64,000 nucleotides of DNA from Aquarana catesbeiana (GCF_042186555.1 NC_133328.1:496957106-497021105), one strand, 5' to 3'; counted from the first letter of the stretch, positions 8,219 to 20,264 are shown. Translations and numbers: made by a program. Notes: generated by a model from the letters alone, not told the origin.

Positions 8219-8272
8219 AGGTCAGTGATCAGAGGTAGGTCGGTGATCAGAGGTAGGTCGGTGATCAGAGGG
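8219..8272. repeat. Three tandem 18-bp repeats
   Basis: AGGTCAGTGATCAGAGGT and two further copies with G for A at the sixth base, directly head to tail. Each contains the palindrome TGATCA. Confidence 0.85.
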
Positions 8273-8879
8273 GAGTATATGAGGACATGGATCCCTCCCT
8301 GTACAATGATGGGGGGGGAAAGCCTAGTGTTACACTCCTGCATGACATCCTTTATGATCACACCGTATATAGACATTACACGGCAGCCCATCCTTGTATA
8401 GAGAGCTGCAGGGTGACTCATGCCTGTATGTTCTAATGTGTCAGACAGGGGCTCCCCTCTATGTGCTGTCCATCACCCCCCCCCCCCCCTTCTATCCTCA
8501 CACACATTCATAGGCTTCCCTGTGCTGGACCACCATTCTATTCATTGCATGAAGCCCCCAGCCTTGGTGAATCCATTCTACTTCCAGCTATAGAGTGGAC
8601 TGATGGAGGTGACGTCACTACAAGAATGAACAGAAGTGTGTGCTCTCCGCGTTTGTACACACCAGCCAGCCTGCAGGTAGTGGTGGTTTCTATAAATAAC
8701 AGCGCCGAATACTAGCGGGGGAATTGGAGAATGTGTCTGCTCTAGCACTGTGACATCATTGTTAGAAAACTGCTTGCATAACACCTCCCCCTCTCCTATG
8801 TCTCAGTCCTGGATGGGAAGAAAACACTTGCTAAGCATATTATTATTTTTGGAGATGATCTTTAGATTATAATGTGTCT

Positions 8880-9770
8880 GTCGCTATTGGTCTAGAAGGG
8901 GGTCATTTTAATAGTCTGGAGGGGAGGTAATCATAATGGTCTGAAAAGGTGGGGGGGGGGTAATCTTAATGACCTGGAAGAGGGGGGGGTAGTTGCAATA
9001 ATATGATGGGGGGGGGGGGGTGTCATATTGTCATATTGGTCTAGAAGTGGGTACATTTAATGGTCTGGCAGGTGAATTAATCATAGTAGTCTGGAAGGGG
9101 GGGTAATTCTAATGGTCTAGAAGGGGCTAATTTTAAATGAACTGTGAGGGGGTGGGATGTACTCTTAATGGTCTAGAAGAGGGGTAGTTGTAAGAGTCTG
9201 AAGGGGGGGGGGGTAATCATAATGGTCTGGAAGGAAATTATTCGTAATAGTCTGGAAGGGGGTAATTATAATGGTCTAGAAGGGGTTAATTTTAATGGTC
9301 TGGAAGAGAGCGTGATTTGTAAGAGTCTAAAAGAGAGGGGGGGGGGGTGTAATTATTATGGTTTAGAAGGGGCTAGTTTTAATGGTCTCAAAGGGAATTG
9401 ATCATAATACTCTGTAAGGGGGGTAATGATGATGGTCAAGAAGGGGCTAATTTGAATGGTCTGGAAGAGGGGGTAGTTGTAAGAGTAATGTTAATCATAA
9501 TGGACTAGAAAGGGTTAACTTTAATGGTTTGGAAGGGATTTATTCATAATAGTCTGTAAAGGAGGTAATTATAATGGTCTGCAAGGGGGAGGTGATAATT
9601 GTAATGGTCTATAAGGAAATTAATCAAGATAGTCCAGAAGGTAAGTGATCATAATGGTCTGCAAGGAGAGGGTGGCAAGCCTAATGGTCTGCAAGAGGTG
9701 GGGGGGGGGGTTACTCAGAATGACCTGGATGGGGGGTAATTATAAGGGTCTGGGGTTGGTAATGAGTAAG
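8880..9770. repeat. G-rich degenerate minisatellite, about 890 bp
   Basis: About 28 loosely spaced copies of a 25-35 bp unit of form TAATGGTCTGGAAGGGGGTAA. They vary in G-run length (up to 12) and include variants TAATAGTCTG, TAAGAGTCTG and GGTCTAGAAG. Open frames across it are artefacts of the repeat. One strand is strongly purine-rich. Confidence 0.85.
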
Positions 9771-10212
9771 GCTTTATTGAGTTTTATGTTTCTCCTAATA
9801 CAGTATATACAAAAGATGATTTGTTTTGTTAATGAAAAGCCAAACGTTTACAGCAGCAAAAATCCAGTAAGAGTATGGATTGTTTATATGTGAAGAATTT
9901 CGTTATGTAAGGAACAGTGAATGCCTAAGCAGCATATTTATATTTGTTAGCCGGGAGCTCGGGGGTTAAATATAACGTCACTACACATGGATCTTTCCGG
10001 TCAGCTTCACTCCAACAACATGCACAATTCTAACCAGGTCTGACTGTTTCAGATGAGGGGGTTCCCCAACTACTGGCTTCAGGGGAGCGGTAATAAACTG
10101 CTGCCTTGATGGATACGAATAACAAAAGAAACAATCAATATTGACTTAAGTTCCTTCCTATGCCACATGCTAGCTCTGTGATCTATATTTTCCAATCTCT
10201 TTGGCTCATATA
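9771..10212. other. No gene recognised
   Basis: A/T-rich single-copy-looking sequence after the minisatellite, with no conserved coding frame or clear repeat ends. Confidence 0.4.
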
Positions 10213-10283
10213 AGAAAATGGGTATTCTGTATGCAACCAGTGTATTAAACATACACTGGTTGCATACAGAATAACCATTTTCT
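10213..10283. repeat. Near-perfect 33-bp hairpin
   Basis: The left arm 10213-10245 and right arm 10251-10283 are reverse complements with one mismatch (GGG against ACC near the base) around a five-base loop TAAAC. The stem is longer and more perfect than most animal microRNA precursors, so a young palindrome is as likely as a small RNA. Confidence 0.8.
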
Positions 10284-10756
10284 TTCTAGATTATTAAATG
10301 GTTTTTACCAGTAAGCATGGCTGGAACCATGGATTCCTAGTTTACAAAATGCTAATTCAGATTTCCAGTATTCCGATTTGCACTTGGCAAAATGATACAA
10401 CCATGTTAAACAGCAATTGTTCTTCAGCATCCACAGAGCTAGTAAGAGCTTATTTTTTATTTATAAAGCACCATATCAAGTAACCCATACTGAGGCTTTA
10501 ATGTTCAACTTAATCTTGCACAACTATCTCCTTCCCCGGAGCCACCCTTCCTTTTTTTGGTGTCGTTGGTCTGGTTGCATGGCGTCACGGACCTTCTTTT
10601 ACCAATAGGCAGGTCCTGATTCCTGCAGAAAAAGGTGCCACATTAGTCCTCATTCTGATAGGCAAATGAGGGCGACTAGATGCAGCTTTCAGGTGTGGCC
10701 ATACTCCACATCTGAACACAGCAGCACTCTGTGGTATAGCCACATACAAACTTTCA
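10284..10756. other. No gene recognised
   Basis: Non-coding sequence between the hairpin and the inverted MITE-A copy. Short frames show no family signature. Confidence 0.4.
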
Positions 10757-11175
10757 AGTGATATTAAAGGCTTTTTTTTTTTTAAATAAAAAACATGTAC
10801 TCACCTGCTCTGTGCAGTGGTTTTGCACAGAGCAGCCCTGATCCTCCTCTTCTTAGGTCCCTCGTCGGCTCTCCTGCCGAGTACCCCCACAGCAAACAGC
10901 TTGCTATGGGGACACCCAAGCAGATTAGCTCCCGAGCCGCTTCTTTGTTTGTTCATTCAGTCATTCATTCTCTCCTCATTGGCTCACTGCCAATGGCTAC
11001 CACTTCTGTCTCAGCCAATGAGAAGGTAGAGCCAAGGCTCTTGTGCACATTGGTGGATCAGGATGGGGCTCAGGTAAATTTTAGGGGGGCTGGGGGTGCT
11101 GCTGAACACTTTTTTGTTTTACCTTCATGCATACAATGCATAAAGGCAAAAAACCTTGAGCCTTTACAACTACTT
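10757..11175 (-). repeat. MITE-A, inverted copy
   Basis: Reads AGTGATATTAAAGGC..., CACCTGCTCTGTGCAG, GGCTCACTG, TTACCTTCATGCAT in order. This is the reverse complement of the copy at 51455-51893. A frame of about 180 codons across it is a by-product of GC content. Confidence 0.7.
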
Positions 11176-11344
11176 ACACGATTAGCTGTGTCCAGGTTGT
11201 TTGAGGCCACATGCGTAGGCCTGGGCACAAACTGTCCGAGGTCCGAGGCCCGGGCCAGTCAGAGCACCTCCCATGTAACTGCTTGGAGAACACTTTATTT
11301 CTTGCATAGTTTTTCTTTTGTACTTGGAGTGTGTTAAATATAAA

Positions 11345-11567
<223 letters not shown>

Positions 11568-11570
11568 AAC

Positions 11571-11729
11571 CAAGGATATGCCATTAGTGGACCCTCCAGC
11601 TGTTGCAAAACTACAAGTCCCATCATGCCTCTGCCTCTGGGTGTCATGCTTGTGCTGTCCGAGTCTTGCTATGCCTCATGGAACTTGTAGTTCTGGAACA
11701 GCTGGAGGTCCGCTAATTGCATATCCCTG
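11571..11729. mobile_element. hAT MITE with 8-bp target duplication
   Basis: The ends CAAGGATATGC and GCATATCCCTG are inverted, as hAT termini. TTTTAAAC occurs directly outside both (11563-11570, 11730-11737). The interior is a fold-back (CCAGCTGTTGCAAAACTACAAG with its complement). Confidence 0.85.
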
Positions 11730-11884
11730 TTTTAAACCCTTCTTGCTTTGCTAAAGCACGATGTATCCTAAGAAATGACTGTTTTTTTTTTTTTTTTTGT
11801 TTTTGTTTTGTTTTTCTCTTTCAGAAAATACTGTTGTCATAATTTTTCCCATCATTTTTTTTGCAACTCAGTGCTGCTCAGTTA

Positions 11885-12304
11885 GAGCCCTTGCACACTG
11901 GGGCGGTTTGCAGGCGCTATTGCGCTAATAATAGCGCCTGCAAACCGCCCCGAAAGTGCCGCTGCATGTATTCCTGTGTGAAAGCCCCGAGGGCTTGCAC
12001 ACTGGAGCGATGCGCTGGCAGGACGGTAATAAAAGTCCTGCTAGCAGCATCTTCGGAGCGGTGAAGGAGCGGTGTGTATACCGCTCCTTTACCGCTCCTG
12101 CCCATTGAAATCAATGGGACGGCGCGGCTATACCGCCGGCAATGCGCCTCTGCAGAGGCGCTTTGCGGTGGTTTTTAACCCTTTCTCGGCCGCTAGCGGG
12201 GGGTAAAACCGCCCCGCTAGCGGCCGCATACCGACGGTAAAACGCCGCTATTAATAGCGGCGTTTTACCGCCGACGCCGCCCCCGCCCCAGTGTGCAAGG
12301 GCTC
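11885..12304. mobile_element. PIF/Harbinger-like MITE, TTA duplication
   Basis: The ends GAGCCCTTGCACACTGGGGC and GCCCCAGTGTGCAAGGGCTC are perfect inverted repeats flanked by TTA on both sides (11882-11884, 12305-12307). The interior is made of nested GC-rich hairpins (CGGCCGCTAGCGG, TAATAGCGGCGTTTTACCG). It is the same family as 54207-54626. Confidence 0.8.
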
Positions 12305-12539
12305 TTATTCTAGCCTCTTTCAAACACTTTCTGGCTATATGCACTGTCTTCTGCATTTGCTGTACATCATTGCTTTAGATCAGTTCCTAATTGAAAAAAT
12401 GGCAGACCATGCCATGGCAATAGGTGTCAGAACAGCTGCCTGTAGTCTTCACCAGGGGTCTGTAATCATCCAGCACCATGAGCAAGTCATGAGGGGTGTT
12501 GCTGGCCTTTGTGGGCATCTACTCCCAATACTTTTAGGT

Positions 12540-13306
12540 CCAGAATGTGGTATCCAGAGACCAAGGTTTTCCTCCCTCTTGGCAAACTCCAGACCCTCCG
12601 CTTTGACATTCAGACCCTGGAGTCCAGGAACTGACCTACTCTCCACTTTTGCGGAGGCAGTTCTATTTTCCCAATTTCATGGCAGACTACTGTAACTCGC
12701 CATTCCAGCTGGGTAGAACAGGAGGAGTTAATACCTAGACTGTCACATGTGCCTAACCCATGAGTCTGGTGCTGAAGTCTCAAAAATCCTTCCTATGGAG
12801 CGTTCTCATGATGGACGCCACCCTGTCAGGCTGGGGAGTAATCCTGCATACTTTCTTGGTAGAAGGAACTTGGTTACCAATGGAAGCTCCTCTCCCAATC
12901 AGTATTCTGGAGCTTCAAGCAATTTGGTTGTCACTGAATCTCTTGTCTGCAAGATCATCTGATCCATATTCAGCCAGACAATGCCACTGCTGTTGACCAT
13001 CATGGAGAAATCAGAAGTCTCGCAGCTAAAAAAGAAGCCAATTTAAATTCTGGCTTGGGTGGAGCTTCACATTCTAGCCATGTCTGCCATAGGCATTCCA
13101 GGTGTGGACTATTAGCAGACGGATTTCCTCATTCATCTCCTGAGCTCTGGAGTGTTGTCTCTTCACCCCAAGGTGTTCCAATACCTTATTCACAGATGGG
13201 GGACGCTGGACTTGGACCTCCTGGTTTACAAGTTCAACAACAAACCAAGTTTTCTCCATGCCAAGTGATCTATCACTTGCAGTAAAAGCTTTGATAATGT
13301 GGCAGA
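12540..13306 (+). pseudogene. DIRS-type RT/RNase H fragment, 5' part
   Basis: Several stop- and frame-interrupted pieces match the DIRS polyprotein. There is an RT-thumb-like stretch (about 12600-12700), then RNase H with MMDATLSGWGV (D marks the catalytic site) at 12808-12846, a LELQAIWLSLNLL stretch, and a degraded PDNATAV region. The copy is cut at 13306 by a hAT element and resumes at 14257 (GTGGCAGGATCAGTTCAACC). It is too broken to encode a protein, and the left boundary is uncertain. Confidence 0.6.
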
Positions 13307-14256
13307 CAGTGTTAATTTCTTCAACAAAAACGTTTTAGTCAAAGATTTCTTCAGCGGCATTTTTACAGTGACCGAAACGAAAAGTACAGCACAGTTTTGT
13401 CCACTGACGAAAACTATGACCAAAATCAGATCCGTTTTTGTTACCGAATGAAAAACGGGATGAAAATGTGAGGCAGGGACGTTTACCCTCGTGAACTAAC
13501 TTCCGTTTTTTCACGGAGCTCCGCCGGCTTTCGCAGGCCGCTCCCAGCTAGCAAGCGCACCATGATGAGATGACTGCCAAAGACATGAGTGTGTGAGCAG
13601 CACTGTGCATTACAGACCAGCCAGGTCTCCCGACTCCTGACGAGACGACCGCACCGCCAGGCACCGAGAGCAGACTGTGAGTGTACAGTAATAACAGTTG
13701 TGGTACCTTACAAATTTACAGCAGGCCTGAGGCCTCTCCTCCCCTCCCCTCCGACCACCGTCTGTCCAGAGAACACTCTGCAACTGCATTACAGGTCTCC
13801 TTTGACCACTGGCATCCAGGGCACTGTGGATTACAGGCCATCCCTCAGATGACCACCATCCAGCACTGTGCAGCATTACAGGCTGCCTCTGACCACTGGC
13901 AGTGGCATCCAGGGCACTGTGCATTACAGGCCATCCCTTAGATGACCACCATTCAGCACTGTGCAGCATTACAGGCCTCTTCAGACCGTCCAGAGCAGCT
14001 AAATCTGTATCTGTGAGTTTATTTAAACCTTAATACCATAAATAATAACACAATATTAGATTTTTTTTACTCCAGGAGTATATAATGAGTTTGGAGATTC
14101 TAGAGAAATGCTTAAATAATGCATTACAATTAAAAAAAAATAATAATAATTACTAAACACATTAGATTTTATTTGACTAAAATGTACTGGGGATTTTAGT
14201 CGACTAAAATACAAAGACTAAAACTAGATTGAGATTTGCTGCCAAAATTAACACTG
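13307..14256. mobile_element. Non-autonomous hAT element inside the DIRS fragment
   Basis: It starts CAGTGTTAATTT and ends AAATTAACACTG, a classic hAT terminus. The 8-bp flanks GTGGCAGA (13299-13306) and GTGGCAGG (14257-14264) differ at one base. The two sides join into a continuous DIRS reading sequence when it is removed. No transposase was seen. The middle holds a tandem duplication (13805-13977). Confidence 0.8.
13805..13977. repeat. Two tandem ~85-bp units within the hAT element
   Basis: Units start CCACTGGCATCCAGGGCACT (13805) and, after an added CCACTGGCAGT, again near 13904. Both run through CATCCCT, GATGACCACCAT and CAGCACTGTGCAGCATTACAGG. Confidence 0.75.
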
Positions 14257-14281
14257 GTGGCAGGATCAGTTCAACCTAGCC

Positions 14282-14484
14282 CATAGCTCCCAACTGTCCC
14301 TGATTTCGAGCAATGTCCCTCTGTCCCTCATTCCTCCTCCTTTTGTAGCTCATTTTTATTTATTTATTTATTTTTTTGTACAATTCTCCTTTTAAGGGGG
14401 CATGGCAGGGGGTGTGTCCTTTGCCTGCATACTTTTGCTGATAGGTGTCCCTCCATTCCTATCTCAAAAACGTTGGGAGGTATG
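14282..14484. repeat. Short MITE with CTCCCAAC ends
   Basis: CATAGCTCCCAAC and GTTGGGAGGTATG are inverted with one mismatch. About 200 bp, with no coding capacity and T-rich in the middle. Confidence 0.65.
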
Positions 14485-14759
14485 CTAACCTACTGAATAA
14501 ATGTTCCAGCACTACTCGGTAAAACTTACAGCCCTCAAAAAATGAGCACATGGTACAATAAATCACAATTGTAAAAGAAATGGGTAAATAAGTGAAGTCC
14601 AACATAACTGAATAAGTCCTTTTTAAATATACAGTATATTCGCTAGTCATCACAACTTCTTCACCGTGATCTTGTGAATTAACCAAAGGGTTATCTAAAG
14701 TTCTTTGATAAATGGATCCACTCCACAATCACCTCCTAGGTTTTAGTTGAAAAAAATGA
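14485..14759. other. No gene recognised
   Basis: A/T-rich unique sequence before the DIRS element. Confidence 0.4.
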
Positions 14760-14794
14760 CCAGTTACACTTACTGGTAACGGTGTTTCTGGGAA

Positions 14795-14894
14795 GTCTTC
14801 CAGGACGGCACCCTGAGAGATGACTGGTCCACCTGACAGGAAACACAATCAATCAAAGAGGTTAAAAGCCCCCGCCCCTCCCTGTGCTCCTCAG
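14795..14894. repeat. DIRS inverted terminal repeat (3' side)
   Basis: Reverse complement of 20170-20264 apart from a 4-base AATC insertion and one substitution. It contains GTCTTCCAGGACGGCACCCT and CAGGAAACACAATC. Confidence 0.85.
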
Positions 14895-15004
14895 TTGTGA
14901 CAAAGTATTGACCCACACCAGTGCATGAGAGTGAAGAAAACCAACAGCACCACACCGTATACGTTAAATTATACCTAAAGGGAATGGGTGGGAAGTAGGC
15001 CTGC

Positions 15005-15094
15005 CATCCTGGAAGACTTCCCAGAAACACTGTTACCGGTAAGTGTAACTGCTCATTTTCTCAAGTCGTCTTCCAGGACGGCACCCTGAGAGAG
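15005..15094. repeat. DIRS internal complementary region
   Basis: CCTGGAAGACTTCCCAGAAA... (15008-15050) is the inverse of the left terminus (14762-14808). The adjacent AAGTCGTCTTCCAGGACGG (15063-15081) is the inverse of the right terminus. Together they bridge the two element ends, as known for DIRS. Confidence 0.75.
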
Positions 15095-15124
15095 GAGCAA
15101 GTAGCTCAGGCCTACCTTAGGGCG

Positions 15125-16061
15125 GGACAACCGCTTGCAGGACCTTCCTGCCAAACGCCAGATCCTGAGGGGACAGTAACTCCAAACTGTAATGCCTCAG
15201 GAAGGTGTTCTGGCTTGTCCATGTAGCAGCTCTACATATCTGCTCCACCGAAGCTCTGGCCCTTTCCGCCCATGAGGTTGCCAGAGATCGTGTGGAATGT
15301 GCTTCCTAGGACCCTAGGAGTTGCCTTACTGGACTGCTCATAGGCTAAAGAAATAGTATGCTTAATCCATCTAGCTATGGATGCTTTAGAAGCTTGTTGG
15401 CCCTTCTTTTGGCCGGAAAAATTAACTAAAAGATGGCTGGACCTACGAAACTCCTTAACTTTTTCTAAGTAAGATAACCAACAACGTCTGACGTCCAGAC
15501 AGTGAAAAGAAAATTCCCTCTCGTTTTTGGGATTGTTACAAAAGGAAGGCAGCACTACTTCCTGAGTTCTGTGGAACTTGGATGCTACCTTAGGGAGGTA
15601 CAGGGGTTCCTGTCTAAGTATAACCCTGTCCTCACACAAAAAAAAAAAAATGGCTCCTTAATCGAAAAGGCCTGAATCTTGCCTACTCTCCTGTCAGATG
15701 TGATTGCTAGAAGAAAAGACAACTTAAAGGTGAGGATCCTAAGGGGGATCTGATCTATTGGTTCAAACGGGGCCCTTGTTAATCCTAACACCAAGGTAAG
15801 GTCCTATGGTGGAAACCTAGACACCTGGACAGGGGACAACCTCTCTCTGACCAAAAGGAACCTTTTGATCAGGGGGTCTAATGCCAAGCGTCTCTCCAGA
15901 AAACAGGACAAGGCTGCTACCTGGGCTTCAAGAGTCTTGGTTGCCAATCCCTGATCTGCTCCATCCTGGAGAAATTCCAGAATGGCAGGGATCTCTTGTT
16001 GTAAAGTCCCTCTCACCTGACACCAGCGAGAAAAAATCCCACAGGTCTTAGCATAAAACAC
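15125..16061 (-). pseudogene. DIRS tyrosine recombinase, frameshifted
   Basis: The recombinase would integrate the circular DNA. The N-terminal core-binding part (15804-16061) includes EIPAILEFLQDG and LATKTLEAQVAALS. The first catalytic arginine region (TSDRRVGKIQAF) is near 15660-15710. The second box HSTRS and the nucleophile region FLRHYSL are readable near 15290 and 15200, but in another frame. At least two frame changes and an A-rich run (15638-15650) separate these parts, so no intact enzyme is encoded. Confidence 0.75.
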
Positions 16062-16431
16062 CTTGTGACCGGTTTTCTACTAAGGAGGAGAGTATCCACT
16101 ATCCGAGTATCCGACAGGCCCTTCTCCCACAGGTTCTGCCTTTCAAGAACCAGGCCGTCAGCCTGAAGAAGCTGGGGTCTGGATGGCAGACTGGACCCTG
16201 CAGGAGAAGGTTGCGCCGAACAGGAAGGTGTAGAGGCGGGGCTATGGACCAACCCTGTAGGGTTGGAAACCAAGCTCTCTTGGGCCACTGTGGAGCTATT
16301 AGAATCAAGTTGCCTTCCGAGAGAAACAACTTTTGAAGAACTCTCAGAATTGGCCCCAAGGGGGGAAAGGCATAGGCCAACCGGAAGTCCCAAACCTGGG
16401 CCAATGCATCTATCCCCTCCGAGCCCCCTTC
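16062..16431 (-). pseudogene. DIRS methylase-like region
   Basis: Between RNase H and recombinase, frames contain AYAFPPLGPILRVL and LILIAPQWPKRAWF (within 16099-16404). These are typical of the Dam-methylase-like segment in vertebrate DIRS elements. It is continuous for about 100 residues, with frame breaks on both sides. Its function in DIRS elements is unknown. Confidence 0.6.
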
Positions 16432-17783
16432 TCAGGCAAGGGAAAAGAATCTCTTTACCCTTCTGTTTTTTCTGCTGTCGAAGAGGTCTATGTCTGGATT
16501 GCCGAACTGCTGACATACCAGGGAGAAAACCCCTGGATTCAGCTCCCATTCTCCCTGTAGAATCGGCTGACGACTGAGATAGTCTGCCTCTATATTCAAA
16601 GTTCCCTTTATGTGGACTGCGGAAATGGAGCATATCCGATGCTCCGCCCAACCCAGGATCTCTGATGACAGGGCCAGGAGATTTGTAGATCTGGTGCCCC
16701 CTGATGATTTAAGAATGCCACTGCTGTGGCATTGTCTGATAGGACCTGAAGTTCCTGGTCCTTGATCCTCCCTTCGAAAGCTTTTAATGCTTCCCCGATG
16801 GCCAAAAGCTCTCGAAAGTTGGAGGAGGTCTTTCTCTGCCTCGGGTCCCAGGACCCCTGGGCTCTTAGATCCTCCAAGTGGGCCTCCCACCCCCAGGAAC
16901 TTGTGTCTGTAGCTATCCTGAGAGGCTGAAGCTGATTCCAAAGGAGACCCCCCTGAAGCCTCTGAGGGAGAAGCCACCAGCGAAGAGAGTGGTTTAGTTC
17001 GACCGGAATGGCAACTTTTATGTCCAGAGAGCTTCTTTTTCTGTCCCAAGAGGATAGAAGGAAGTGCTGGAGGGTCCTGGAATGTAGCTGTGCCCAAGGA
17101 ACTGCTGGGATAGATGCAGTCATCAGGCCCAGCACCCTCATAATACCTCTGTAAGAGATCATCTTCGCCTCTAACAGAGACGTGGCTGCTGAAATGAGGC
17201 CCTCTACCTTGCTCTGGCATAGAACTAATTTCTGTTCCGAGGAATCCACCAGGAATCCTAGATACATTTTGGTTTGGGCAGGAATCGGCGAGGATTTTTC
17301 CTTGCTGATGATCCATTTCATGGATTCTAAGGTCTCCAATACCCTGGATAGAACCACAAGTAGCTCATCCCGATTTTGATTGTAAATTAGAATGTCGTCT
17401 AAATAGGGAATCAGCGCTACCTCCTGGAGGTGCAGAAAAGCCACCACTTCTGCCAGAACCTTCGTGAAGACCCTTGGACTGGATGCTAGTCCAAAGGGGA
17501 GGGCCGCAAACTGCCAGTGCTGAACTCCCACAGGAGAGGCAATTGCGAATCTCAAGAAGATTTGATGACCCTGAATTATAGGGACGTAAGGGTAGGCTTC
17601 CTTTAAATCTAAGGTTACCATAAACACGTCCTTGAGGAGGTGTCTTCGGAGAGAACACCCTCCATGCGGAAAGACATTGAGGTTCCTTAGATTTATGATG
17701 AGACGATACCTTCCTGAGGGCTTGGGTACCACAAATATGTGGGAGTAAAACCCTTGACCCTGCTGGCCCTCTGGGACCGGCAC
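16432..17783 (-). pseudogene. DIRS reverse transcriptase and RNase H
   Basis: From 17783 a frame of 391 codons gives RT motif A (VTLDLKEAY), FGLASSPRVFTKV, catalytic YLDDILIY, GFLVDS, then RNase H (IATDTSSWGWEAHL, VLSDNATAVAFLNHQG). It leaves frame near 16650, while a second frame (16432-17316) carries on with NIEADYLSRQ and PDIDLFDSRKN. The catalytic aspartates are present, so the core RT may be intact, but the polyprotein is frameshifted. Confidence 0.8.
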
Positions 17784-17849
17784 TATGACCTCTTGACTGG
17801 CCAGTTCTTCTATGTTCTGTAGGACTCCTTCTGCCAGTCACGAGAAACT

Positions 17850-19408
17850 TGGGGGGAGGAGGGGAGAGAAACTGTAATCTGTAACCCTCTCTTATGATTT
17901 GTAGAATATGGGAGCTCTGTGTGACCCTTTCTCACTGAGGGACAAAGTGGGAAAGTCTTCCCCCCTACTGGAAAGTCATTTGGGGGTCTTGTCTCCCGAC
18001 TTCTGGCTGGAAAAGAGAATGCCTTATTTTTGCTTGTCTTTCCCAGCTCCCTAACGTCTATTAGGGAAGACCTTTTTCTCTGAGAAGCGATTCTTTGCCT
18101 GAGGGCCTCGAAAAAACCTCTTCTATCCTTCCTTGGTTTAGTAGGGAATTTCTTCCCCTTTTCAATAGACCTAGCGAGGGCTTGCTCTAGGCCAGTACCA
18201 AAAAGGAGGGAACCCTCAAAAGGGAGGCCACATAGACGGGTTTTGGATGAGCTATCCTTGTCCCAGGTTTTAACTCAGAGGGCTCGCCTGGCTGAGTTCA
18301 GTAAGGCACCAGATTTTGCGGTTGTACGCACTGTCTCAACCGCGGCATCCGCTAAGTAGGTGACAGCACTCCCTATGACCTCCAATGAATCTAAGACCTC
18401 CTTAGATTTGAAGGTTCGGGATACGTGGTCCATCAGCTTACAGACCCACATGTCCGCAAAGCTGAGGCCAACGCGGGGCTCGTAGCCACAGCGTTAGCCT
18501 CCCAGGCCCTGCGTAAAATGGTTTCAGCCCTCTTGATCCATTTGATCCTTGATCTTACCGGTATCTTCAAAGGAAAGATCGGACTGCTTAGAAACCTGTG
18601 CTAAGGAGGCGTCTAGCCTAGGGGTTTTGAAAAACTTCTCCTCGTTCTCTTCAGAAAAGGGGCATCTACGCTTCCACGTTTTGTATTTCAGGAGCCTCCT
18701 CTCTGGCTCCTTCCATTCCCTCAAGATAACATCCTTAAGGGCAGAGTGTACAGGAAGAACCCTGGCCTGAGGCTTAATTAAGCCTCTATACATTTTATCT
18801 TGGGCAGAAACCTGCGCGGTGGGCTCCTGAATCTCTTTGGAAGCACAAATGGCCCTCAGAAGGCCCTCTATCTCGTCAGCTGAGAATATATGCCTACTAG
18901 ACCTGGAGTCCTCCCCCTCGTCCTCCTCCTGGCTGTCCATTACCCCCTCATCCGAGAATCCCTGCTGAAGGGATTCAGACTCAACCTCCTCCTTTGAATC
19001 CTGAGAAAGGGGATACTTTTGGTTATCTGTCCGCTGTCTAGACCCCCTAGATGAAGCAGAGCCCTCTTGGGAAGAGGCGTCCTTACTGACATAGGCCTCT
19101 GAGTCCCTAGACTTGAGGGACGATTGAAAAGCTTTAAGAGTGGACAGCATCTCAGTTTGCACAGTTAGAAATTCTTTCATAATCTGAGATGTTTCCTTCC
19201 CTGTCCAGCTTCTGTATGTACTTAAAACAGGTTTAGGGTGGTCTGGAGGTAATCTACCACTACAGTTCCAGCATCTTTTAGATCGGGTAGAGGATGGCTG
19301 GCAACCCCAAGGGTAGTGGCATTGTCCCCCTAAAAATACAAAACATACAGGCATTATAAAACAGCACTGTAACACCCAGAGGAAAAGAGCTGGGGTACCC
19401 TCCCCCAT
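17850..19408 (-). pseudogene. DIRS ORF1 (Gag-like)
   Basis: A 294-codon frame (18524-19408) has a cysteine pair RCWNCSG, a Ser/Glu-rich acidic middle (EEVESES...EEDEGEDS), and the conserved ALKDVILREWKEPERR and FFKTPRLDASLAQVSK. The remaining C-terminal Gag part (17850-18520) is readable only in pieces, with stops. The role is by analogy to Gag. Confidence 0.7.
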
Positions 19409-20169
19409 CTAAACCTCCGGCGGGCCGGTCGGACTCACCCCCTGTGGGGTCTCTCCTCGCCTTCCATGCTGCAGGCGTCAGTAGCTTCGGATAGCCTCTT
19501 CAGCGGCAGCTGGTCAGCTAGAAGTGGGCACCTGCTCCTCCTGGCCTTTTTATTCCCTTCTGACTGTGAGGACTGTGACTTCCTCTCCTCCATCGCGCTG
19601 ACGCCGCTGCCGTTTTGCCGTAGACTGGAAATGACGCGGCCACGCTGAGCTCACTTCCTGTTCAGTGAAGATGGTGCTGAGTGCCCACAGGATGCTGAGC
19701 GGTGTTTTGCTCAAACTCCTCACTGTGTAAGAGGAAGATAGCCGCGCAAGCTTCAGGAGGTGGGGGGGGGAGGCGGTGGCGGAGCGCCAGCTCAACCACA
19801 GACCTGCTGATCGAAGGCAACAATCCTGAGCAGTCATACTGCACTAGGGGATTCCCTGCATAAGGAAGCAACTCACTCAGAGGGAAAACCAGGCTCCTTT
19901 TCTGCACGGCCACCGCACAGGTAAGGAGAGGAGGCAGGAAAATTGGCCCCTGAAGTTCTGGATACACCCCTGTACCCAGGGTCCTTCAGCGCTCAGGGGG
20001 CTCTTCCAGTTTCTGCTGCCCCCCTGAGGAAAGGATAGGGGAACCCCCCCCCCAGGAAGGATAAATATATCCTGCCAGACCCAGAGGCTTCCCAGGCATT
20101 TGGTCCAGCCCCAGGCTTCGGGTCTTAAAGAAAATAAACGGTTTCGCTGTGGGGAAACACAATCAAAAA

Positions 20170-20264
20170 CTGAGGCGCACAGGGAGGGGCGGGGGCTTTT
20201 AACCTCTTTGATTGTGTTTCCTGTCAGGTGGACCAGTCATCTCTCAGGGTGCCGTCCTGGAAGA
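20170..20264. repeat. DIRS inverted terminal repeat (5' side)
   Basis: Inverse of 14795-14894. Confidence 0.85.

Noticed and set aside
8880..9770. Spaced repeats as CRISPR-like or regulatory array
   Set aside because: Unit length and spacing vary freely, with long G runs. It is a degenerate minisatellite.
10795..11337. 180-codon plus-strand frame
   Set aside because: It lies across an inverted MITE-A copy whose other copies do not keep the frame.
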